DNA of 6,160 bases. It comes from Deltaproteobacteria bacterium. Lineage in GTDB: Bacteria; Desulfobacterota; Binatia; UBA9968. The position numbers and the translations under genes are program-made. Below, in pieces: positions 1 to 6,160 of the stretch. Within the stretch, counting starts at the first letter, position 1, and each line of letters starts with the position of its first letter. The stretch is from NCBI GenBank assembly GCA_021323355.1, contig JAJONK010000190.1:1-6160 (forward strand). The letters run 5' to 3'. The notes under the pieces are model-generated. The model worked only from the letters and a program-made list of their open reading frames with translations. It did not search any database and had not been told where the DNA came from.

Positions 1-255
1 GAACATGGCAATCGGCGCCTCACCGGACAAGATCACCTGCGCCGCGCGCGAGCCGCCGGCGACGTACAGGATTTCGGCATCAAGACCATGCTTTTTAAAT
101 AACCCGGCTTCATGGGCAATCCACAGAGGGCTTTGCGAACTGCCGATGGCGCTGTAAACCACCCGAACTTTGTCGGCGCTTGCTCGCGTCTGCGCAGCGG
201 CGTGATGAGCAAATACAATTAACGTAGCTAGCACTCCAAAGATTGCGGTTTTCAT
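1..255 (-). CDS. ABC transporter substrate-binding protein, NMT1/SsuA-like (partial, N-terminal 85 residues)
   Basis: This gene starts at the ATG complementary to 253-255 and runs off the left edge; 85 codons are visible without a stop. The first ~22 residues (MKTAIFGVLATLIVFAHHAAAQ) form a typical Sec signal peptide: a Lys near the N-terminus, a hydrophobic core and an Ala-x-Ala-type cleavage site, so the product should be periplasmic or lipid-free secreted. The mature part has a beta strand (KVRVVYSAIG), then SPLWIAHEAGLFKKHGLDAE and a GGSRAAQVILSGEAPIAM segment. This is the standard opening of NMT1/THI5-like and SsuA/TauA-type periplasmic binding proteins, which deliver small organic or sulfonate-like substrates to an ABC permease. 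The substrate cannot be told from this fragment. A strong Shine-Dalgarno sequence supports the start. The gene is divergent from the potassium-type genes and probably unrelated to them. A short open frame inside it on the same strand (33-218) is only a shadow. Confidence 0.9.
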   Translation of the reverse strand, partial: MKTAIFGVLATLIVFAHHAAAQTRASADKVRVVYSAIGSSQSPLWIAHEAGLFKKHGLDAEILYVAGGSRAAQVILSGEAPIAMF

Positions 256-573
256 CACGTCGTCCTCCTATTCTTTACTGCATTCCTGAGCAACGGATTC
301 GCTCGTCGTTATTGAGATTGAGCCGCGACCCGTCTCATAGCAGCCTAGCCTTCGTTTTAATGTTTTTTTTACGTTTTGAGCAATTCATTTAATTAGCCCG
401 CAATTAGGAGTCCCAGTAAACTGATAATTTTGGCCAGGCATCGGCTATCCGGGATTTGGATCCGGAGACCGGGAGTGGTTTTTACACAGTCCAAGATCAA
501 AGAACCTCGGAGAGCGAAAAGGAGTTTGACTTAGGCGTGGACGTCATCGCCAGGCTGACCACCTGCAAACAAA
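256..573. other. Divergent intergenic region between substrate-binding protein and permease
   Basis: This 318-nt spacer must hold promoters for both divergent genes. It has an AT-rich core at about 355-430. On the plus strand GATAAT at 423-428 could be a -10 box, but no good -35 element lies 16-18 nt upstream. On the minus strand TTGCTC (complement of 378-383) and TTAAAA (complement of 355-360) are spaced 17 nt apart and make a weak promoter candidate. A small inverted repeat, TCCGG/CCGGA, lies at 448-466 with a 9-nt loop. An AGGAG at 520-524 precedes a 14-codon reading frame, described separately. I see no RNA gene, recognisable riboswitch or insertion element. Confidence 0.6.
263..269 (-). 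promoter_or_regulatory. Ribosome binding site of the substrate-binding protein gene
   Basis: Read on the minus strand this is AGGAGGA, a near-perfect Shine-Dalgarno sequence, 7 nt before the ATG at 255. It fixes the start of the substrate-binding protein and shows that this genome uses canonical ribosome sites. That makes their absence in front of the 574 permease notable. Confidence 0.85.
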
Positions 574-581
574 TTGTCTGA
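537..581 (+). other. Possible 14-codon leader reading frame before the permease
   Basis: A GTG at 537 opens a frame of 14 codons (VDVIARLTTCKQIV) ending at TGA 579-581. An AGGAG at 520-524 lies 12 nt upstream, longer than ideal spacing but the best ribosome site in the area. The stop overlaps the TTG candidate start of the permease (574) and is 7 nt before the alternative ATG (589), a geometry that would suit translational coupling. The peptide has no recognised motif. It may be chance, and it is listed because neither permease start has its own ribosome site. Confidence 0.2.
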
Positions 582-2427
582 ACCAGTTATGCAACCGAAT
601 AAAAATACCCGGCAGCTCAACTGGTTTCTCGCCTGGGCGGTCGTCTTCTGCGACATCGGCACCTCGGTTTATTACGTGCCCGGGATCCTCTATGGCCATG
701 TCAAAGACGCGACCCCGTTCTTTGTTCTGTTAACCACCGGCGGTTTCATTCTGCTGGCGCTGAAATACATCGAGATCTCGTGGCGCAATCCGGAAGGCGG
801 CGGTGTCGTTACCATTACGACTAAGGCTTTTGGGCCGATGTGGGGCTGCCTCGGCGGGATGCTCATCACAGTTGACTACTTCCTGACCACTGCAATTTCC
901 GCCGTTTCCGGATTCCAGTACATCGGCAGCATTTTTCCGGTGTTGGACTCGCATATTGTGGCGCTCGCCTGTGTCGGAGTGGGGATCCTGGCGGCGCTTA
1001 ACATCGTCGGCATCCGCGAGAGCGCCACCGTCGCACTCGTCATGGCTTGTGCGTCATTCCTGGTAAATCTGGTGGTCATCGGCATCGCGTTTATCGGCAT
1101 GGATGCATCACAGTGGCAGATGGTCATTAGCAGATTGGGCACCGACAGGGAATTGTCGAGTTACGAGTTGCTCGTCGGGTTTTCCTCCGCCTGGCTCGCC
1201 TTCTCCGGTCTGGAAAGCATTAGCCAGCTCAGTCCGACCATGCGCTTTCCTCTGCGCCGAACCACTCGGTGGGCAATGGGTGCGGTGATCGTTAGCATGG
1301 TCATAACTTCACCAGTGCTGACCGCTTTATCAATAGGTTTGTTACCCGAGCACTTCAAGGCAACCGAAAGTGAGCGATTCATTTCCGAGCTAGGGCTGAT
1401 TGTTGGCGGATACGGCATCAAGTTGGCTGTGGTTTTGACGGCCTCCAGCCTGCTGCTCTTTGCCGCCAACACCGCGATCATCGGCTCGTATCATGTTTTT
1501 CTGGCGCTCGTAAGGGGCGGCTTCCTGCCCCAAATCCTGGCTATGCGTAATCCGACCTTCAACACACCGCACGTAGCCGTGGCCATTGCCACTGTCGTAC
1601 CCGTCTTGGTTATCTTTTTCAGCGGAGGTGAGTTGGAAATATTGGGAGATATGTATGCCTTCGGCTTGTTGGGCGCGTTTGTATTCTCATCGCTGAGCCT
1701 GGACTCGATCCGCTGGAATCTGGGAAGACGTGATTGGGGATTCTGGTTAGGAGTCCTTACCACTGGCATGGTCATGGTCGCGTGGGGAGTGAACCTCGTC
1801 GAGAAACAGCGGGCGACCTATTTCGGCGGGGCAGTTACCTTGATCGGTATGCTCATCGCGGTGGGAGTGCGCCGAGCCTGGTTTGTCGACTTGCTGTTAC
1901 AAATACCTTTCATTCAAAGGCTCCAGACACGGGCATACCGCGCTTCCGAAGATTTAGTGGAAGACGAATTAAAGGGACTTATGACGCTTACGGAGGCGGT
2001 TGAAGTAAAGCCGCTTTACTCGTCATCGACGCTAGTTGCGCTGCGCGATGAAAATCCCCGATTGATTAAAGAGGCGATAGGACGGGCCAGAGGAGGGGGC
2101 GAATCGGCTTTGTACTGTATCTATGTCGAAGAGTGGCCGGGACTGTTCGCGGGCGACACGCCGCACATCCCGAACGAGCAGGGGATGCAAACGCTCAAGG
2201 CGGCGCTGCAAGCCGGCCGTAAAAATCAGATCGAGATCGTGCCGATCTGGGCTGTCTCGCATAACGCTGCCGAGGCGATTGCCAACGCAGCCAGAGCACT
2301 CGACGTCGATGCCGTGGTCATCGGCGCGTCGCGACGCTCGGCTTTTTATCACATGCTGCGCGGCCATGTAGTCAAAGGGCTGATGAAGAAGCTACCCTAT
2401 GATTGTCGTTTGATGATCGTCAATTAG
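574..2427 (+). CDS. APC-superfamily permease, KUP/KimA-like, with C-terminal USP-like domain
   Basis: The 617-aa product looks like a cation or amino-acid symporter of the inner membrane. About 12 hydrophobic segments fill residues 17-435, and a soluble domain follows from ~479 to the end. The segment CDIGTSVYYVPG (26-37) resembles the GDIGTS start of Kup potassium transporters. Positions aligning with the KimA potassium site are D27, Y34, D101, Y102, T105, S211 (Thr in KimA), E214 and Y361; I infer K+/H+ symport from this, while the safe call is APC family permease. The tail resembles a USP: VVIGASRRS...RG at 581-597 fits the nucleotide loop G-2x-G-9x-G-S/T, but R587 replaces the second Gly and H598 the Ser/Thr, so nucleotide binding is doubtful. 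Start: TTG at 574 or ATG at 589, five residues later; neither has a Shine-Dalgarno sequence and a stop at 556-558 rules out anything upstream. No operon partner directly follows; the next gene is 211 nt away. Confidence 0.9.
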   Translation: MSEPVMQPNKNTRQLNWFLAWAVVFCDIGTSVYYVPGILYGHVKDATPFFVLLTTGGFILLALKYIEISWRNPEGGGVVTITTKAFGPMWGCLGGMLITVDYFLTTAISAVSGFQYIGSIFPVLDSHIVALACVGVGILAALNIVGIRESATVALVMACASFLVNLVVIGIAFIGMDASQWQMVISRLGTDRELSSYELLVGFSSAWLAFSGLESISQLSPTMRFPLRRTTRWAMGAVIVSMVITSPVLTALSIGLLPEHFKATESERFISELGLIVGGYGIKLAVVLTASSLLLFAANTAIIGSYHVFLALVRGGFLPQILAMRNPTFNTPHVAVAIATVVPVLVIFFSGGELEILGDMYAFGLLGAFVFSSLSLDSIRWNLGRRDWGFWLGVLTTGMVMVAWGVNLVEKQRATYFGGAVTLIGMLIAVGVRRAWFVDLLLQIPFIQRLQTRAYRASEDLVEDELKGLMTLTEAVEVKPLYSSSTLVALRDENPRLIKEAIGRARGGGESALYCIYVEEWPGLFAGDTPHIPNEQGMQTLKAALQAGRKNQIEIVPIWAVSHNAAEAIANAARALDVDAVVIGASRRSAFYHMLRGHVVKGLMKKLPYDCRLMIVN

Positions 2428-2543
2428 CTACATTTTCACGAACCGCGCATACCGCTCCAACCTCTCACGTTTGCCAATTCTCCAACTCTAAATCATAGGA
2501 CACCGGCTAGTTTGCCGAACGGGCACCATGGATGATCAAAGCC

Positions 2544-2564
2544 CGCATCCCAGTTCCGGGTGCG
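2544..2564 (+). terminator. Bulged hairpin, weak terminator candidate
   Basis: The arms CGCA(T)CCC (2544-2551) and GGGTGCG (2558-2564) form a 7-bp GC-rich stem with one bulged T at 2548 and a 6-nt loop. Only three Ts follow directly, then an AT-rich stretch to 2581, so it is a poor match to an intrinsic terminator. It lies 117 nt after the first permease and 75 nt before the USP gene. It could end the first transcript or sit in the leader of the second. A 4-bp hairpin CGGC/GCCG (2504-2517) lies just upstream. The 3' arm overlaps the palindrome CGTTTAAACG (2563-2572). Confidence 0.3.
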
Positions 2565-2638
2565 TTTAAACGTTATTTTAACCTGCTGAGACACGATTTT
2601 TATTCGTCGTCATTTCCCCCTCCGGGTACAGTGATGAC

Positions 2639-3151
2639 ATGGCCACATTGTCACTTAAACACGATGCAGTTCACCTGGTATCGAATACGTCGTTGGCAGG
2701 GCCACTCAGACGAATTGCGTTTCCTACGAGTCTGAGCAACTCCTCTGACGGCGCCTTGCGCTGGGCGATCCAAATCACCAAAGCCAGTGATGCGGATCTT
2801 TTGATTTTCCACGTTCTCCCACCTCCGACACCATTGTTTGAAGCTGAACCATTCGAGAAGCAGGAAGCAGAGATTGCGTTATCTCGGCTCGTTGCACAAG
2901 TGAATGCAACCGGTGTAAGGGCGAAAGCCTCATTGTTAGGCGGCACCGATTCGATCGGTAAGCAGATTGTTCGTGCTGCGAGTCTAGAAAAAATCGATCT
3001 CCTCGTGATCGGAACTCGAGACCGGGGCAGAACTTTCAGATTGTTCATCGGCAGCAGCGTTGCCTGCAATGTCGTAGCTCATGCTCAGTGTCCAGTTTTG
3101 GTGATCCCCTACAACCCCGTAAAAATTGTTCGTCCGGTACTTCACAGTTAG
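2639..3151 (+). CDS. Universal stress protein (UspA-type), single domain
   Basis: The 170-aa product is a cytoplasmic single-domain USP; the family's domain is ~140-150 residues, so about 22 extra residues precede it here. The domain starts at LRRIAFPTSLSNSSDGAL (23-40), continues with the strand LLIFHVLPP (54-62) and ends in LLVIGTRDRG...FIGSS...CPVLVIP (121-157). Compared with the ATP-binding USP MJ0577, the first-strand Asp is Ser (S31) and the second Gly of G-2x-G-9x-G-S is Asp (D128), while G125, G138 and S139 are kept. This suggests weakened or absent ATP binding, as in UspA-type members. The ATG at 2639 lacks an obvious ribosome site, and because the fold begins only at residue ~23 the true start could be later. 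The gene ends 27 nt before the KimA-like permease, so the two are probably co-transcribed. USPs often modulate neighbouring transporters; that role here is inferred. Confidence 0.9.
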   Translation: MATLSLKHDAVHLVSNTSLAGPLRRIAFPTSLSNSSDGALRWAIQITKASDADLLIFHVLPPPTPLFEAEPFEKQEAEIALSRLVAQVNATGVRAKASLLGGTDSIGKQIVRAASLEKIDLLVIGTRDRGRTFRLFIGSSVACNVVAHAQCPVLVIPYNPVKIVRPVLHS

Positions 3152-3162
3152 GTTCTCGGAAC

Positions 3163-3167
3163 AGGAA
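3163..3167 (+). promoter_or_regulatory. Ribosome binding site of the KimA-like permease
   Basis: AGGAA lies 11 nt before the ATG at 3179, within the 27-nt gap after the USP stop. It is weaker and further away than ideal, but it is the only candidate. The short gap suggests that ribosomes finishing the USP may help initiation. Confidence 0.5.
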
Positions 3168-3178
3168 TCGCTCAATCG

Positions 3179-5179
3179 ATGTCGATTAAGAGTCTACTGT
3201 TCGGAAAGCCGAAGGATCCTCTGGATCCGAAAGTGTTCCATCAGGTATCGCTTGTCGCCTTTCTTGCCTGGGTGGGTCTTGGCGCCGACGGCCTCAGCTC
3301 ATCGGCGTACGGCCCTGAAGAAGCCTATCTGGCTCTTGGAGAACATTTTTTCCTCGCGCTGCCGCTGGCCCTCCTCATGGCACTGACGGTTTTTGTCATT
3401 TCCGCAAGTTATAGTCACATCATCGAGCTTTTTCCGACTGGCGGAGGCGGTTACCTAGTCGCGACAAAACTTTTGGGACCCAAGGTCGGCTTGGTCTCCG
3501 GCTCTGCCTTGATTGTGGATTATATGCTGACGATCACTATCTCCGTCGCCAGCGCGGGCGATCAGATTTTCAGCTTCCTGCCAATTTCGACTCATGGGTT
3601 TAAGCTGGCGATAGAATTCGGCCTGATCTTTTTTCTGATTTATCTTAATCTTCGCGGCACCAGAGAGTCAGTTCTCTTTTTGCTGCCAATCTTTCTTCTT
3701 TTTGTCTTCGCGCACATCTTTGCCATTGGCCTAGGCATCCTCCCTAAGGCAGCGGAGATTCCGCTTTTAACGTCGGCTACATATCAAAAAACCATCGGCG
3801 ATATTCAAGGCTTAGGCTTGTGGGCGACTCTATTCATCGTCCTGCACGCCTATAGCCTTGGCGGCGGCACCTACACCGGTATCGAAGCTGTCAGCAATGG
3901 ACTGCAGGCCTTGCGGGAACCGCGCGTCGAGACCGGCAAAAAAACCATGCTGTATATGGCCACATCACTGGCCTTTACCGCCAGCGGCTTGCTGCTCTGT
4001 TATCTGCTCAATCAGGTCTCCCATGAAACCGGCAAAACTCTAAATGCCAGCCTGTTGGCAAAAATTTACGGCGGTTTCTTTTCATCGGATCTAGCCTACG
4101 TTCTCGTAATCGTCACGCTCGTCACTGAAGCCGCCATCCTCGTTGTCGCGGCCCAGGCTGGTTATATCGACGGACCGCGAGTGCTTTCGAATATGGCGAT
4201 CGACTCGTGGGTGCCTCATCGCTTTTCTCATCTAAGCGATCACTTGGTTACCCGGTATGGTATCTGGTTCATGGGTCTCGCCTCTCTCGCTTTTCTCTCC
4301 TATACCCAAGGTGACGTAAGGCTGCTGGTGGTCATGTATGCGATCAATGTCTTTTTGACCTTTAGTATTTCTCAGCTGGGAATGTGCCGCCACTGGTGGG
4401 ATGTAAGACATACCGAAAGGCTTTGGCTACGCAGGCTGCTTGTGAATGGTCTCGGTTTGTCGTTCACGGCGACCATTCTCACTGTCACTGTTATTCTAAA
4501 ATTCGCCGAAGGAGGGTGGGTCACAGTTCTGGTAACGTTGAGCTTTATTGTTCTATGTTATGGGGTTCGGTTGCATTACGATCACGTAAGTAGCGCGCTA
4601 AAGCGGCTCGACGCCGCGCTAATGAACATTCCGTTTCAGCCGGATCTGAAAAATCCAGTTCCGGCAAAGAACTCAGATGCCCCCACTGCGGTCCTAATCG
4701 TACGAAACTTTGATGGCCTGGCGGTTCATTCGCTCCTTAGCATCGGCCGGCTTTTCCCGAATCACTTCAAGAATCTAGTTTTTGTCTCCGTGGGAGTGAT
4801 CGACTCCGGTCGGTTTAAGGGATATAGCGAGCTCGAGAGCTTACGTCGAACGAAAGAAGAAGATCTCAAAAGCTTCGTCGACTTTGCGAACTGCCTAGGT
4901 TGGTATGCGGAGTATCGTTACTTGTTGGGAATTGACCTCATGGAGGAGTTGGAAAAACTCTGTATGTCTGTAGCCAATGAGTTTCCCCGTTCAGTGTTCT
5001 TTGCGGGGAAACTGGTGTTTCAAGAAGAGAACTTCTTAACGCGTCTGCTTCATAATCACACGCCTTTCACCTTAGAACAGCGGCTCCAATTCGAGGGGTT
5101 GGAAATGATGATTTTGCCGGTCAGGGTTTTTGCCTCCATAGCCAGCAGCAGAGTACCGCGTGAGCTGTCGGATTCATGA
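3179..5179 (+). CDS. KimA-like potassium/proton symporter (APC/KUP-related permease)
   Basis: The 666-aa product is an inner-membrane transporter with about 12 membrane segments in residues 23-462 and a cytoplasmic tail (503-655). It matches B. subtilis KimA (607 aa) along its length as I recall that sequence: GADGLSSSAYG (35-45), FPTGGGGYLV (85-94), VDYMLT (113-118), NLRGTRES (157-164), TYTGIEAVSN (231-240), MYAINVF (386-392) and SQLGMCRHW (398-406). Residues at the KimA potassium site are all kept: D37, Y44, D114, Y115, T118, T233, E236 and Y387. The tail carries LLHNHTPF...LPVRV (623-650), resembling the KimA cytoplasmic tail (LHNQ...LPYHF). KimA takes up K+ with protons at low external potassium and is inhibited by c-di-AMP; function here is inferred from these matches. 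The ATG at 3179 has AGGAA at 3163-3167, 11 nt upstream. It follows the USP gene by 27 nt and precedes the KdpD-type kinase. Databases may label it only as APC family permease. Confidence 0.92.
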   Translation: MSIKSLLFGKPKDPLDPKVFHQVSLVAFLAWVGLGADGLSSSAYGPEEAYLALGEHFFLALPLALLMALTVFVISASYSHIIELFPTGGGGYLVATKLLGPKVGLVSGSALIVDYMLTITISVASAGDQIFSFLPISTHGFKLAIEFGLIFFLIYLNLRGTRESVLFLLPIFLLFVFAHIFAIGLGILPKAAEIPLLTSATYQKTIGDIQGLGLWATLFIVLHAYSLGGGTYTGIEAVSNGLQALREPRVETGKKTMLYMATSLAFTASGLLLCYLLNQVSHETGKTLNASLLAKIYGGFFSSDLAYVLVIVTLVTEAAILVVAAQAGYIDGPRVLSNMAIDSWVPHRFSHLSDHLVTRYGIWFMGLASLAFLSYTQGDVRLLVVMYAINVFLTFSISQLGMCRHWWDVRHTERLWLRRLLVNGLGLSFTATILTVTVILKFAEGGWVTVLVTLSFIVLCYGVRLHYDHVSSALKRLDAALMNIPFQPDLKNPVPAKNSDAPTAVLIVRNFDGLAVHSLLSIGRLFPNHFKNLVFVSVGVIDSGRFKGYSELESLRRTKEEDLKSFVDFANCLGWYAEYRYLLGIDLMEELEKLCMSVANEFPRSVFFAGKLVFQEENFLTRLLHNHTPFTLEQRLQFEGLEMMILPVRVFASIASSRVPRELSDS

Positions 5180-5255
5180 CAAATCGGCCGCCACCCCATG
5201 CCCTTTGGATGACGTGCTGCGGAGTCGAGTCTTAGATCCTATAGACCAAACCAGA

Positions 5256-5261
5256 TATAAT
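5256..5261 (+). promoter_or_regulatory. -10 box of the kinase promoter
   Basis: A perfect TATAAT lies in the 116-nt gap between the KimA-like permease and the kinase. No convincing -35 hexamer sits 16-18 nt upstream (the area reads TTAGATCC), so the promoter may be weak or activator-dependent. Transcription would begin near 5268. That is right at the ATG of 5269 and so favours the downstream ATG at 5296, which has its own ribosome site. It implies the kinase can be transcribed apart from the transporter genes. Confidence 0.5.
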
Positions 5262-5285
5262 TCTCTGTATGGTAATAGCCTCACC

Positions 5286-5289
5286 GGAG
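5286..5289 (+). promoter_or_regulatory. Ribosome binding site that decides the kinase start
   Basis: GGAG lies 6 nt before the ATG at 5296. The earlier in-frame ATG at 5269 has no such site and would be almost leaderless from the predicted transcription start. I therefore take 5296 as the start. Confidence 0.55.
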
Positions 5290-5295
5290 CCAGGA

Positions 5296-5703
5296 ATGAT
5301 TGCTCGATCTCAAGAACACTACTCCCAAAAGGGCGTCAAGACCCAATCGGTCCGGTCTGCATCAAGCGTTGACGAATTTCTTTTCGCCGGCATACTGATT
5401 CTCGCATGGACGGGAGCTGCTTGGTTCATTGAACCGTTCGCGGGCTATCAAACTGTCGCACTCCTTTATCTTCTCCTGGTGGTTCTTCTGGGGCTAAAGT
5501 TGAACCGCGGTCCGGTTCTCACGGTGGCCGCATCCAGCGCCGCCTTGTGGAACTTCCTTTTTGTACCGCCATACTTCACGTTTCATGTTCAGAGATTCCA
5601 CGATGGGATTATGTTCGTAGTTTTTTTTGTCGTCGCCTTGGCTATGGGACACCTGACGAGCCGTCTGCGGCGGGGGTCTTGGGGCAGCCGTAAATCTCAT
5701 TGA
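5296..5703 (+). CDS. KdpD-type sensor histidine kinase, DUF4118 membrane domain (5' part, frameshifted)
   Basis: This reading frame gives 135 residues from the ATG at 5296; an alternative ATG at 5269 would add nine. Residues 27-119 are a four-helix DUF4118 membrane domain as in KdpD: VALLYLLLVVLLGLKLNRGP (54-73), WNFLFVPPYFTFHV (85-98) and FFVVALAMGHLTSRLR (110-125). In KdpD this domain anchors the potassium/turgor sensor kinase. The cytoplasmic N-terminal KdpD and USP domains of the classical ~900-residue protein are absent, with only about 26 polar residues before the first helix. After RLRR (123-126) the frame goes into nonfamily sequence (GSWGSRKSH) and stops at 5701-5703, while family sequence continues in another frame. 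The visible gene is therefore the 5' piece of a broken kinase. It has its own promoter-like and ribosome sites and follows the KimA-like transporter, supporting a link to potassium sensing. Confidence 0.85.
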   Translation: MIARSQEHYSQKGVKTQSVRSASSVDEFLFAGILILAWTGAAWFIEPFAGYQTVALLYLLLVVLLGLKLNRGPVLTVAASSAALWNFLFVPPYFTFHVQRFHDGIMFVVFFVVALAMGHLTSRLRRGSWGSRKSH

Positions 5704-6160
5704 CTCGATTTTCACCGCGAAGGCAGCGCTTTTCGTACGACAAAAAGATCACTCACTCTCGTCCAGACCTCATGCAGTTAGCTCATTCGATCTCTCAGAA
5801 TTGGACAACAGCGTTGTCGCATGGGTCTTCAGCCACCGGGTGCCGGCCGGGAAGTTTACCGGGTCCTTTCCAGATGCCGAGGCGCTGCACATGCCGTTAA
5901 AGGGCCGCACGGCGGTTATGGGCGTGCTCTCGGTTCGTCCGCCCGCGAGCAAGCCTTTTGACCGGGCGGAGAGGGATTTACTCGAAGCGTTCGCGGTGCT
6001 TATCGGTCTGGTGCTGGAAAAAAACCACATCGTTGAAGCATTCAAGCGCGCCGAGATCCTCGAAGCATCGGAGCACCTCAGGCATGCGCTGCTGCAGAGC
6101 GTTTCCCACGAACTGAAAACGCCGCTCTCCGCAGTCCAGGCCGGCATCGATGCGATAACA
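5672..6160 (+). pseudogene. KdpD-type sensor histidine kinase, GAF-like and HisKA part (3' part, out of frame, partial)
   Basis: The frame with codons starting at 5672, 5675 and so on stays open to the window end with no stop (open from 5657). It carries the rest of the kinase: GLGAAVNLIDSIFTAKAALF, then a KdpD GAF-like domain with VVAWVFSHRVPAGK, DAEALHMPLKG and MGVLSVRPP, a helical linker (ERDLLEAFAVLIGLVLEKN), and the HisKA segment EHLRHALLQSVSHELKTPLS, whose phosphoacceptor His is codon 6107-6109. The ATPase domain would lie beyond the window. The fragment has no good start of its own: the first in-frame ATG is at 5891, inside the GAF domain, and TTG 5801 or GTG 5840 lack convincing ribosome sites. 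One surplus base relative to the 5' part separates the frames, and a linker of about 27-30 residues expected between RLRR and GLGAAV seems missing. It may be a real mutation or an assembly fault. Confidence 0.85.

Noticed and set aside
2428..2638. c-di-AMP (ydaO-type) riboswitch before the USP-KimA-like pair
   Set aside because: kimA in B. subtilis has such a riboswitch, so I looked for it here and in 256-573, but I could not recognise its conserved core in either spacer.
2532..2735. 67-codon open frame upstream of and overlapping the USP gene
   Set aside because: Its sequence has no family resemblance, it overlaps the start of the clearly recognisable USP in another frame, and it has no ribosome site.
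3214..3228. Two close copies of GGATCC
   Set aside because: They lie inside the permease coding sequence, encode KDPLDP, and look like chance rather than a regulatory repeat.
5160..5372. 70-codon open frame spanning the permease-kinase gap
   Set aside because: It overlaps the end of the permease and the kinase start in a different frame, and the residues look like random translation.
5690..5703. Programmed ribosomal frameshift in the kinase
   Set aside because: No slippery heptamer with a following pseudoknot is evident, and a programmed shift would not explain the missing linker.
5770..6147. 125-codon open frame on the minus strand
   Set aside because: It lies opposite the GAF/HisKA coding sequence, which carries strong family motifs; the antisense frame is a shadow.

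Overview
The window suggests a free-living, Gram-negative-type bacterium with moderate GC content. The first gene is an NMT1/SsuA-like ABC substrate-binding protein of a kind that I recall being expanded in uncultured soil and sediment lineages (Desulfobacterota/Binatota-like). That placement is a low-confidence guess, because no rRNA or other marker gene is present.

Layout. (1) Positions 1-255, minus strand: N-terminal part of a secreted ABC-transporter substrate-binding protein, cut by the window edge. (2) 256-573: divergent intergenic region. (3) 574-2427, plus: a 617-aa APC-superfamily permease with a C-terminal universal-stress-protein (USP)-like domain and a TTG or ATG start without a clear ribosome site. 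(4) 2428-2638: spacer containing a bulged GC-rich hairpin. (5) 2639-3151, plus: a stand-alone USP. (6) 3179-5179, plus: a 666-aa KimA-like potassium permease, 27 nt behind the USP and probably in its operon. (7) 5180-5295: spacer with a perfect TATAAT box. (8) 5296 to the window end, plus: a KdpD-type sensor histidine kinase consisting of DUF4118 membrane domain, GAF-like domain and HisKA. It is broken by a frameshift near 5672-5690 and runs off the window.

How the genes may work together. Both permeases keep residues aligning with the potassium-binding residues of Bacillus subtilis KimA. Each also ends in a cytoplasmic domain of USP/KimA-tail type. With a separate USP and a KdpD-type kinase next to them, the plus-strand block reads as a potassium uptake and sensing locus. 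The KdpD parts appear spread over separate genes: the kinase has no N-terminal KdpD/USP region, while a free USP lies two genes upstream. The kinase is out of frame and also seems to lack a linker of about 27-30 residues, so it is either decaying or misassembled. The role in potassium transport is inferred from motifs recalled from memory, not from a database search.
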